Source: an uncultured Bacteroidales bacterium (lineage in GTDB: Bacteria; Bacteroidota; Bacteroidia; Bacteroidales; Bacteroidaceae). From it: a DNA stretch of 5,137 nucleotides. The notes below the pieces were generated by a model, which worked only from the letters and a program-made list of their open reading frames with translations, searched no databases and had not been told where the DNA came from. Shown one piece after another: positions 1 through 4,895 of this stretch (position 1 is its first letter; each line of letters opens with the position of its first letter). Location of the stretch: assembly GCA_945788445.1 (NCBI GenBank), contig CALZMA010000085.1, positions 1 to 5,137 of the forward strand, read 5' to 3'. The translations under genes and the position numbers were made by a program.

Positions 1-1066
1 CGAACATTTCTTCCCCTTCGTTCTTGCGCGAGAGTCCCACTTCGGTCTCGACCACCTTGCGCGCCTTCTTCGACGTGGCCAGCGATACCACCATGATGGT
101 GCCGGCGGCGAAGAGGAAGGGCAGGGGTGTGCGGGCCGACTCGGCGAGCGAGGCCATCAGGAAGCCGTCGGGGCCTGCGGCCGCGCCGTTGGCCGTGAAG
201 TCGGTCCAGGCCGAGAAGCCCGCGAGGGGTACGCCGATGAAGTTCACCAGGTCGTTGCCCGCAAAGGCCGTGGCCAGGGCAAACGTGCCGCAGAGCACCA
301 CCACGCGGAACACATTGACCTTCAGCGCATGGAGCAGCTGCATCAGCACCGTGGCACCGACGAACACGCAGAGGAGCACGAAGCCTATCTGCTCGTGGAG
401 GTATTCCTTCACGCCGGCATCCATGAAGCTGAGGTTCTTCAGCCCCTTGAAGAGCATGAAGTAGATGATGGCCGTGAGCGCAGCGCCGCCGAAGAGGCCG
501 GCTTTCCAGCGCAGGCCTTCGGTGATGCGGAAACTGAAGAGCAGGCGGGCCAGGAACTGCACGATGGCACCGAACACGAAGGCGATGGGGACGCTGAGGA
601 AGATGCCCAGGATGACTTCGAGCGCCTTCGAGGTGTTCATGTAGTCGCCCAGTCCGAGCGCGAGGCCGTCGGTGGCCATTTTCAGCAGCACGAAGGCGAA
701 CGAGGCACCGAGGAGCTCAAACACCATCGATACGGTAGTGGACGTAGGCATCCCGAAGGAGTTGAAGGCATCGAGCAGGACGATGTCGGTGACCATCACG
801 GCGAGATAGATGAGCATCACGTCGTGGAAACTGAAATACTGCGGACTGAAAATGCCGTGGCGGGCAATGTCCATCATGCCGTTGCTCAGCACGCAGCCGA
901 GGAACACGCCCACCGAGGCGATGACCACCAGGGTGCGGAACCGGGCCGCCCGCGAACCTATCGCGGAGTTGAGGAAATTGACGGCATCGTTGCTCACGCC
1001 GACAAAGAGGTCGAACGTGGCGAGCAGAAAGAGGAATACGACCATTCCTAAGTACATCCATTCCAT
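1..1066 (-). CDS. pit: PiT-family inorganic phosphate transporter, N-terminal 355 residues (runs off left edge)
   Basis: Integral inner-membrane carrier of the PiT/PHO4 family, which takes up inorganic phosphate using an ion gradient. The minus frame is open from the ATG at 1066 to the window edge, with no stop. Both copies of the family signature are visible: GVSNDAVNFLNSAIGSRAA at residues 23-41 and AGNDLVNFIG at about 269-278. A PTSTT motif lies at 107-111. Hydrophobic segments are seen at about 5-22, 45-62, 84-100, 113-130, 150-173, 191-206, 227-246, 253-268 and 313-330. After residue 330 the chain becomes charged (TSKKARKVVE), as expected for a cytoplasmic loop or extension before the missing C-terminal half. 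A second in-frame ATG at 1057 is possible; I chose 1066 as the longer form. No Shine-Dalgarno sequence is visible, which is normal in this phylum. Family assignment is confident; the coupling ion and any regulation are not visible. Confidence 0.93.
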   Translation of the reverse strand, partial: MEWMYLGMVVFLFLLATFDLFVGVSNDAVNFLNSAIGSRAARFRTLVVIASVGVFLGCVLSNGMMDIARHGIFSPQYFSFHDVMLIYLAVMVTDIVLLDAFNSFGMPTSTTVSMVFELLGASFAFVLLKMATDGLALGLGDYMNTSKALEVILGIFLSVPIAFVFGAIVQFLARLLFSFRITEGLRWKAGLFGGAALTAIIYFMLFKGLKNLSFMDAGVKEYLHEQIGFVLLCVFVGATVLMQLLHALKVNVFRVVVLCGTFALATAFAGNDLVNFIGVPLAGFSAWTDFTANGAAAGPDGFLMASLAESARTPLPFLFAAGTIMVVSLATSKKARKVVETEVGLSRKNEGEEMF

Positions 1067-1177
1067 GATTACGGATTTTTGGGAGGATTAGATTACGGAT
1101 TATTCTGGTTATTCTGATTAGTTGGGGTTTCGGGGGATTGGATTACGGATTTAGCTGATTATTCTGATTGGTTGGGG
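1067..1177. repeat. 50-bp tandem repeat in the presumed pit leader
   Basis: Two units start at 1091 and 1141, exactly 50 bp apart. They match at 32 of the first 37 positions, sharing GATTACGGATT, then ATTCTGATT, then GTTGGGG. A third, partial copy of the 11-mer GATTACGGATT lies at 1067-1077 and touches the pit start codon. Within each unit a 9-bp motif is repeated (ATTCTGGTT/ATTCTGATT). The array sits between the candidate pit promoter and the start codon, so it would be transcribed as part of the 5' leader. Function unknown; it may be a slippage product or a leader element. Confidence 0.75.
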
Positions 1178-1214
1178 GTGGAAATCGTGCCGTGGGGACA
1201 CGTTTCCGACGGTG

Positions 1215-1222
1215 CAAAAGTA
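1215..1222 (-). promoter_or_regulatory. Candidate -7 box of pit promoter
   Basis: On the minus strand this reads TACTTTTG, a full match to the Bacteroidota -7 consensus TAnnTTTG. Transcription would start near 1208 and give a leader of about 140 nt containing the 50-bp repeats. No TTG is found at the expected -33 distance; the sequence there is instead the inverted repeat at 1241-1251, which could mean activator-dependent expression. Placement is by consensus only. Confidence 0.4.
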
Positions 1223-1240
1223 AGGGCCGGGTGTTGAGGC

Positions 1241-1277
1241 CCTGTTACAGGCGTGTGAAGAAAGTGTTACGGCCGTG
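1241..1277. promoter_or_regulatory. Candidate operator upstream of pit
   Basis: CCTGTTACAGG at 1241-1251 is a perfect 5-bp inverted repeat around one central base. It overlaps the start of a direct repeat: TGTTACAGGCGTG (1243-1255) and TGTTACGGCCGTG (1265-1277) agree at 11 of 13 positions and start 22 bp apart, about two helical turns. The element lies where the -33 region of the candidate pit promoter should be. Direct repeats in register with the helix are typical of OmpR/PhoB-type response regulators, but no regulator can be named from this window. Confidence 0.3.
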
Positions 1278-1504
1278 GCGGGGGGCAATGTACTCGCGCA
1301 GCGGGGCGGGTGTGTTTTTCGGGTGTATTTCTTCGCTTTTCTTGGGGAACTTGTGGCGTGCCGAAACCCTTTGCGACGGGGAAGTTGTCCTGATTTTCGG
1401 AATGCGAAAGCAGGGCTGAATTAACATATTTAACGTGTGGCAACAACTGGGCCTTTTACAGAAGAGAGAGGGCGGGCGCTTGTGTCTTCCATCCGCGGCT
1501 TCCG

Positions 1505-1567
1505 TTTTCCAAAGCCAGGGCTTGATTTTCCAAACCCAGGCTTGGAAATTTCAAAGCCTGGACTTGA
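1505..1567. repeat. Three tandem 21-bp units with an embedded 26-bp palindrome
   Basis: Units at 1505-1525, 1526-1546 and 1547-1567 share a core of TTTC(C)AAA, then CC(A/T)GG, then CTTG. Read on the plus strand they would encode the 7-residue pattern FPKPGLD/FPNPGLE/ISKPGLE. Positions 1536-1561 form a palindrome of 13-bp arms with one mismatch (G1544/A1553), centred between 1548 and 1549. The array can therefore fold on either strand. The surrounding plus-strand frame (1437-1685) continues into the terminator hairpin, so I treat the array as non-coding repeat DNA rather than a gene. Confidence 0.7.
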
Positions 1568-1628
1568 ACAGGCAGGTTCAGGGCGGATTTCTTTCCCTCA
1601 AGCCCCCTTTTCGCCCTTTTGGGGGAGG

Positions 1629-1666
1629 GTAAAAGAAAAAGGAGAACCCGCGGGGAGTTCTCCTTT
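1629..1666 (-). terminator. Rho-independent terminator, probably for the S51 peptidase gene
   Basis: Perfect 10-bp stem: AAAGGAGAAC at 1638-1647 pairs with GTTCTCCTTT at 1657-1666, with a 9-nt loop. On the minus strand the stem is followed by a T-rich tail (TTCTTTTACC), which fits termination of leftward transcripts about 140 nt after the peptidase stop. On the plus strand the stem is followed by TTTATATATATGG, a poorer tail, so weak bidirectional action is possible. Confidence 0.7.
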
Positions 1667-1676
1667 ATATATATGG

Positions 1677-1707
1677 CAAATATAAGGGTTTCTGCGGACA
1701 TCTGCAA
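1677..1707 (-). promoter_or_regulatory. Promoter-like site reading into the 1629-1666 hairpin
   Basis: On the minus strand TTG (1707-1705) is followed after 20 nt by TATATTTG (1684-1677), matching both Bacteroidota promoter elements at the right spacing. A start near 1670 would put the terminator hairpin at the very 5' end of the RNA. It may be fortuitous in this AT-rich patch, drive a tiny RNA, or supply a 5'-capping hairpin to a leftward transcript. Confidence 0.35.
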
Positions 1708-1807
1708 GTGCCCCCGGCGCGGTTTAACATTTCGCGGGCGCAGAAGATTGTTCCATTTTTCCGAAATCCCTTTTCCCGCCCCATCGGAGCAGGTTCGGTG
1801 CGTCCGC

Positions 1808-2539
1808 TCACACGAAGGGCAGCCCCACACACTGTCCCTCGGTGGCGACGGGGCGGAGGTTGCCGTTTTCGATGAGGTAAAATTCGCCGTAGACCGTTTC
1901 GTTGCCGTTGTGTCCGTAGAGGTAGGTGCCGTCGGGGAAGACGTAGAAGCGGCTGCCCGTGCGCAGGCTGTCGGGGCAGGCGATTTCGTCGTAGACCTTC
2001 AGGCCGTCGACCTTCATGTCGCGGCACATGTAGTAGTGGGGCAGGATTTGCACCTCGGTGAGGCCGAGGCCGGGGAGGAAGCGGCGGAACTCCGGGTCGC
2101 GCGCCTCGCCCTCCTCCTCGGGCTGGGCGTAGACAATGCGGGCGCAGTTCATGCTGCCGGCCGAGATGCCGAGCACCACGCCGCCGAAGTACTTGATGAG
2201 CTGCGGCAGGTGGATGTCGTGGAGAAAGGCGTTTTGCGTGGGCACGTGGCCGCCGCCGAGGATGACGAAGTTGCTGCCCCCGATGATGCTCTCGGCGAAG
2301 GGCGCGTTGCGGCGGTCGAGCAGGGTGTAGGTTTCGAAGTGGATGCCGGCCTCCTCGAAGGCGGCTCGCATGCAGTCTGAACAGTGCTCGCTGAAGCCCA
2401 CGTCGTCGGGGTGCGTGGGGATGAACACGCCGTGGATGCGCCCGGGCAGGGCACGGCGCAGGTTGTCTATGAAGTGGTTGGCCGGGTTGAGCGCGCCGTC
2501 CATATAGAGGCTCGGACTGCTGGTGAGGAAGTAAATCAT
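1808..2539 (-). CDS. Peptidase family S51 (PepE/cyanophycinase-like) serine hydrolase
   Basis: A 243-residue cytoplasmic protein (no signal peptide or membrane segment), near the usual PepE length of about 230. S51 enzymes use a Ser-His-acid triad on a class I glutamine-amidotransferase-like fold: PepE cleaves Asp-X dipeptides, and cyanophycinase cleaves beta-Asp-Arg chains. Visible here are the strand-turn VILGGGHVPTQN (92-103), the nucleophile elbow LGISAGSMN (123-131) with Ser126, and LPHYY (166-170) with His168, the likely catalytic histidine. An acidic run (E141-E145, D148) follows the elbow; I cannot assign the third triad member. The C-terminal part (about 195-235) carries YVFPDGTYL, typical of small S51 proteins. 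The start at 2539 is 59 nt from a good -7 box. It is transcribed divergently from the ATP-grasp/esterase pair, suggesting it degrades or recycles a related amide or peptide. Family assignment is strong; the substrate is not known. Confidence 0.88.
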   Translation of the reverse strand: MIYFLTSSPSLYMDGALNPANHFIDNLRRALPGRIHGVFIPTHPDDVGFSEHCSDCMRAAFEEAGIHFETYTLLDRRNAPFAESIIGGSNFVILGGGHVPTQNAFLHDIHLPQLIKYFGGVVLGISAGSMNCARIVYAQPEEEGEARDPEFRRFLPGLGLTEVQILPHYYMCRDMKVDGLKVYDEIACPDSLRTGSRFYVFPDGTYLYGHNGNETVYGEFYLIENGNLRPVATEGQCVGLPFV

Positions 2540-2593
2540 GTCAAGGAAATGGGGGAGGATGAGGCTCCCTTGGTAAAAAGTTGTTGCGAAATG

Positions 2594-2624
2594 TTGGCAA
2601 AGTTATACTTCTTTGTTAGTTTTG
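2594..2624 (+). promoter_or_regulatory. Promoter of the ATP-grasp/esterase operon
   Basis: TTG (2594-2596), a 20-nt spacer, then TAGTTTTG (2617-2624), a full match to TAnnTTTG. The predicted start is near 2631, giving a leader of about 125 nt before the ATP-grasp start codon. It shares its DNA with the leftward peptidase promoter, so polymerase should be able to occupy only one at a time. Confidence 0.65.
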
Positions 2625-2627
2625 CAA
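2598..2627 (-). promoter_or_regulatory. Promoter of the S51 peptidase gene
   Basis: On the minus strand TTG (2627-2625), a 19-nt spacer, then TAACTTTG (2605-2598), a full match to TAnnTTTG. The predicted start is near 2591, giving a leader of about 50 nt. It lies almost exactly on top of the rightward promoter at 2594-2624: each -33 element directly abuts the other promoter's -7 element. Confidence 0.65.
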
Positions 2628-2677
2628 ACAAATCGCTGTTATTTCGTACCAAAGTCGCATGCAAGTTAGTGCTTGGC

Positions 2678-2719
2678 TGGCGCGTGGCCAAGGAATTGTC
2701 CGAAAAAATCCGCGCGCCG
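2678..2719 (+). promoter_or_regulatory. Hairpin in the 5' leader of the ATP-grasp gene
   Basis: GGCGCGTGG at 2679-2687 pairs with CCGCGCGCC at 2710-2718 (nine pairs, one G-U), plus a closing U-G at 2678/2719. The loop is 22 nt and contains a small GGA/TCC pairing. It lies 38 nt before the start codon and is not followed by a T-run, so it is not a terminator. It may be a stability or translation element; GC-rich DNA gives such stems fairly often. Confidence 0.3.
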
Positions 2720-2756
2720 TGGCCGGGCTACCGACTCAAACAGAAAGGATGACGTT

Positions 2757-3956
2757 ATGAAGAATTTTGTATTTATCTCCCCCAATTTCCCCGAGAAGTA
2801 TTGGCAGTTCTGCGACGAGCTGCAGAAGAACGGTGTGCGCGTGCTGGGCATCGGCGACGCGCCGAAAGACGGGCTCTCGAAAGAGCTGAAGGGTTCGCTC
2901 ACGGAGTACTACCAGGTAGGCAACATCGGCGACTACGACCAGATGTACCGCGCGGTGGGCTACTTCGCCTGGAAGTACGGCCACATCGACTGGATAGAGT
3001 CGAACAACGAGTTCTGGCTCGAGGTCGACGCGCGGCTGCGTACCGACTTCAACGTCACCACGGGCGTGCAGCTTGACGGCATCGAGGCTTTCAAGGAAAA
3101 GTCCGAAATGAAGAAGCGCTACGCCGCCGGCGGCATCCGCACGGCGCGCCAGGTGAAAGCCTCGGAGGGCCTGGTGGCTGCCAAGGATTTCTCGCGCGAC
3201 GCCGGCTTCCCCCTCTTCGCCAAGCCCGATGTGGGCGTGGGGGCCGGCGGGGCGCACAAAATCGAGAGCCTCGAGGCACTCGAACATTTCTTCGCCATCA
3301 CGCCGGATGTTGGCCAGTACGTGATTGAAGAGTTCGTCACGGGCGACATCTGCACCTACGACGCGGTCATCAACTCCAAGGGGCAGCCCCTTGTGGAGTC
3401 GATGTGCGTGTGTCCGCCCAGCATCGCGGACATTGTGAACGAGCGGCTCGACTCTACCTACTTCGTGGAGCAGCACATGAGCGAGAACCTCCGCTTCTGG
3501 GGCCGCCGCACGGTCGAGGCCTTCGGAGTCAAGTCGCGTTTCGTACACCTCGAGTTCTTCCGGCTCAACAAGGCCCACCGCGGACTCGGCGAGGCGGGCG
3601 ACTTCGTGGCCCTCGAGGTGAACATGCGGCCCGGCGGCGGCTTCACGCCCGACATGATCAACTTTGCCCACAACATCTCCGTCTACAAGATCTGGGCCGA
3701 CATGGTGGCCTTCGACTACCGCACCACCCCCGACCCACACGACGACTATTTCTGTGTCTTCGCCGGCCGCCGCGACGGGGTGGACTACGTGATGGACGAC
3801 GACGCGCTGCGCGCCAAGTATGGCTACGCCTTCGTGATGACCCCGCGCATCGACCACGCCCTCGCGCCCGCCATGGGCGACTTTGCCTACATCGCCCGCT
3901 TCCGCACCCCCGAGGAGCGCGATGCTTTCCTCTACGACACCACGCTGCGCCGCTGA
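2757..3956 (+). CDS. ATP-grasp family carboxylate ligase
   Basis: A 399-residue cytoplasmic enzyme of the ATP-grasp fold, resembling the carbamoyl-phosphate-synthase/biotin-carboxylase-like group. Such enzymes activate a carboxylate as an acyl-phosphate and join it to an amine or other nucleophile. A pre-ATP-grasp Rossmann-like region covers about 1-110 (FVFISPNFPEKYW near the start). The ATP site shows FPLFAKP (151-157, Lys156), the glycine-rich loop GVGAGGAH (160-167) and the hinge VIEEF (189-193). Magnesium-binding residues are likely Glu266 in HLEFF and Glu287/Asn289 in ALEVNMRPGGG (285-295), so the core looks catalytically intact. The tail (about 325-399) is a small extra domain. I start at 2757 because AAAGGA lies 7 nt upstream and the family-like sequence begins there; an in-frame ATG at 2673 would add 28 unlikely residues and lies in the leader hairpin region. 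It is followed after 72 nt by the esterase gene, with no terminator between. Substrates cannot be inferred. Confidence 0.9.
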   Translation: MKNFVFISPNFPEKYWQFCDELQKNGVRVLGIGDAPKDGLSKELKGSLTEYYQVGNIGDYDQMYRAVGYFAWKYGHIDWIESNNEFWLEVDARLRTDFNVTTGVQLDGIEAFKEKSEMKKRYAAGGIRTARQVKASEGLVAAKDFSRDAGFPLFAKPDVGVGAGGAHKIESLEALEHFFAITPDVGQYVIEEFVTGDICTYDAVINSKGQPLVESMCVCPPSIADIVNERLDSTYFVEQHMSENLRFWGRRTVEAFGVKSRFVHLEFFRLNKAHRGLGEAGDFVALEVNMRPGGGFTPDMINFAHNISVYKIWADMVAFDYRTTPDPHDDYFCVFAGRRDGVDYVMDDDALRAKYGYAFVMTPRIDHALAPAMGDFAYIARFRTPEERDAFLYDTTLRR

Positions 3957-3983
3957 CCGCCCGCCGCACACCTATTATATATA

Positions 3984-4024
3984 AGCACCAAACTCTAAAC
4001 GCTTGAACTTTTAACTCCTGAACC
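3984..4024. repeat. Degenerate 7-9 nt repeats upstream of the esterase start
   Basis: The gap between the two plus-strand genes holds a row of similar short units: AAACTCT, AAACGCTTG, AACTTTT, AACTCCTG, AACCTTA. It ends just before the esterase ATG and takes the place of a Shine-Dalgarno sequence. No TAnnTTTG box or hairpin is seen in the gap, so the two genes probably share one mRNA. Confidence 0.5.
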
Positions 4025-4028
4025 TTAC

Positions 4029-4766
4029 ATGAGAGTAGAATACAGAAAGTGGTGGAGCCGCTGTCTCGGCCGCGACATGGAGTACAAGGAATTTGGCCAC
4101 GACGGCCAGGCCCTGCTGGCATTCCCCTGCCAGGACGGACGCTTCTACGATTGGGAGAACTACGGCATGATCGGCGTGCTCGCGCCCTTCATCGAGGCTG
4201 GCCGCCTGCGCGTGATTTGCGTGGACGGCATCGACTGGGAAACGTGGTCCAACAAGTGGGGCGACAAGCGCTGGCGCATCGAACAGCATGAACGCTGGTT
4301 CAGCTACGTGACCGACGAACTCCTCCCCAACATCCGCCACAACGACCAACAGATGTTCCTCACCGTGGGCTGCTCCATGGGCGGCTTCCACGCGGCCAAC
4401 TTCTTCTTCCGCCGCCCCGACCTCTTCAACGGCATGCTCGCCATGAGCGGACTCTACCACGCCTCCTACGGCTTCGACGGATGGTCCGACGACCTCGTCT
4501 ACGCCAACTCGCCGCAGGACTTCCTCCAGCAGATGCCCGCCGACCACCCCTGGATGGATGCCTACCGGCGCAGCAAGATTACCTTCTGCGTGGGGCAGGG
4601 CCGCTGGGAGGACGAACTCCTCTGGAGTACCCGCGAAATGGACCGCATCCTCAAGGAGAAAGGCGTACACAACGCCTGGTTCGACTACTGGGGCCACGAC
4701 GTGGACCACGACTGGCCCTTCTGGCGCCGCCAGCTGCCGTATTTCATGGACAAGATGCTTTAGCAC
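4029..4766 (+). CDS. Alpha/beta-hydrolase-fold serine esterase
   Basis: A 244-residue serine hydrolase of the putative esterase group (esterase D/feruloyl-esterase-like). The nucleophile elbow is VGCSMGGFHA (113-122) with Ser116. The acid is probably Asp195 in VGQGRWEDE (188-196). The C-terminal GHDVDHDWPFWRRQLPYF (222-239) matches the HDW-x-x-W pattern that carries the catalytic histidine in this group; His227 is the best candidate, with His223 a second possibility. No signal peptide is present, so it should act in the cytoplasm, unlike secreted xylan or feruloyl esterases. The protein is rich in Trp and Tyr (WW at 8-9, WETWSNKWGDKRW at 70-82), suggesting an aromatic-lined pocket or lid. It is the second gene after the ATP-grasp ligase and probably co-transcribed. 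It could hydrolyse an ester or thioester intermediate, or transfer the acyl group; the substrate is unknown. Confidence 0.88.
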
Positions 4767-4771
4767 CGCGT

Positions 4772-4786
4772 ACCCGCGGCGCGGGT
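4772..4786 (+). other. Small GC-rich hairpin just after the esterase stop
   Basis: ACCCGC (4772-4777) pairs with GCGGGT (4781-4786) around a 3-nt loop, a few bases after the stop codon. No T-run follows, so by itself it is a poor terminator. It may protect the mRNA 3' end or act together with the larger hairpin that follows. Confidence 0.4.
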
Positions 4787-4796
4787 TGTGAAAGAT

Positions 4797-4877
4797 AAGG
4801 TTATGAGGTTATAAAGTTACTGGCTGAAGACTTGGCCAACAAGCGTAACTCTATAACCTCATAACCTTTAATTTTAT
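4797..4877. terminator. Very long hairpin between convergent genes, probable bidirectional terminator
   Basis: Arms at 4797-4820 and 4845-4868 are inverted copies matching at 23 of 24 positions, with a 24-nt loop that has its own TGGC/GCCA pairing. On the plus strand the right arm runs into TTTAATTTTATAAC, a fair T-rich tail for ending the esterase transcript. It sits between the ends of two convergent genes and could stop both. Each arm is itself made of 8-bp repeats (AAGGTTAT, GAGGTTAT, AAAGTTAC), and the right-arm pattern recurs as ATAACTTG at 4876-4883. The stem is much longer than terminators need. Confidence 0.6.
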
Positions 4878-4895
4878 AACTTGTACACAGCGCTA

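Larger units (their letters stand above)
1067..1807. other. 741-nt non-coding spacer between the S51 peptidase gene and pit
   Basis: No frame here gives a recognisable protein; the short open frames overlap repeats and hairpins. In minus-strand order it contains a promoter-like site (1677-1707), a terminator hairpin (1629-1666), a 21-bp tandem repeat with a palindrome (1505-1567), a stretch with nothing I can identify (about 1252-1500), a candidate operator and -7 box (1215-1251), and a 50-bp tandem repeat reaching the pit start codon (1067-1177). Its base composition is more mixed than the flanking genes. Since both flanking genes read leftwards, it should hold the end of the peptidase transcript and the promoter of pit. 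Confidence 0.7.
2593..2629. promoter_or_regulatory. Inverted repeat spanning the interlocked divergent promoters
   Basis: Left arm GTTGGCAAAGTTA (2593-2605) and right arm TAGTTTTGCAAAC (2617-2629) are inverted copies agreeing at 10 of 13 positions, separated by 11 nt. Part of the symmetry follows from two promoters overlapping head to head, but the match extends beyond the promoter bases (the GC step of GGCAAA/TTTGCA). It could also be a dimer-binding operator. Confidence 0.5.

Noticed and set aside
329..1051. 240-residue plus-strand frame opposite pit
   Set aside because: Very acidic, His/Glu-rich antisense shadow; the minus strand encodes clear PiT signatures.
1245..1427. 60-residue minus-strand frame in the pit spacer
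   Set aside because: Basic, no recognisable domain, no ribosome site, and it overlaps the candidate operator; chance open frame is the simpler reading.
1437..1685. 82-residue frame with a PGL heptad repeat
   Set aside because: It consists of repeat DNA and runs into the terminator stem; no start signal or family resemblance. Kept only as a repeat.
1619..2380. 253-residue plus-strand frame opposite the S51 gene
   Set aside because: It begins in the terminator hairpin and has antisense-type composition; the S51 active-site motif is on the other strand.
2673..2756. Upstream in-frame ATG extending the ATP-grasp protein by 28 residues
   Set aside because: The extension is rich in Arg/Lys/Pro and unlike family N-termini; AAAGGA with 7-nt spacing marks 2757 as the start.
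2736..3971. 411-residue open frame on the minus strand opposite the ATP-grasp gene
   Set aside because: It is the mirror of a GC-rich gene: rich in Val, Ala, Gly, Glu and His with no domain pattern, while the plus strand shows complete ATP-grasp motifs.
4011..4766. 251-residue open frame opposite the esterase
   Set aside because: Low-complexity Val/Ala/Glu/His composition typical of antisense frames in GC-rich DNA; the plus strand carries the catalytic motifs.
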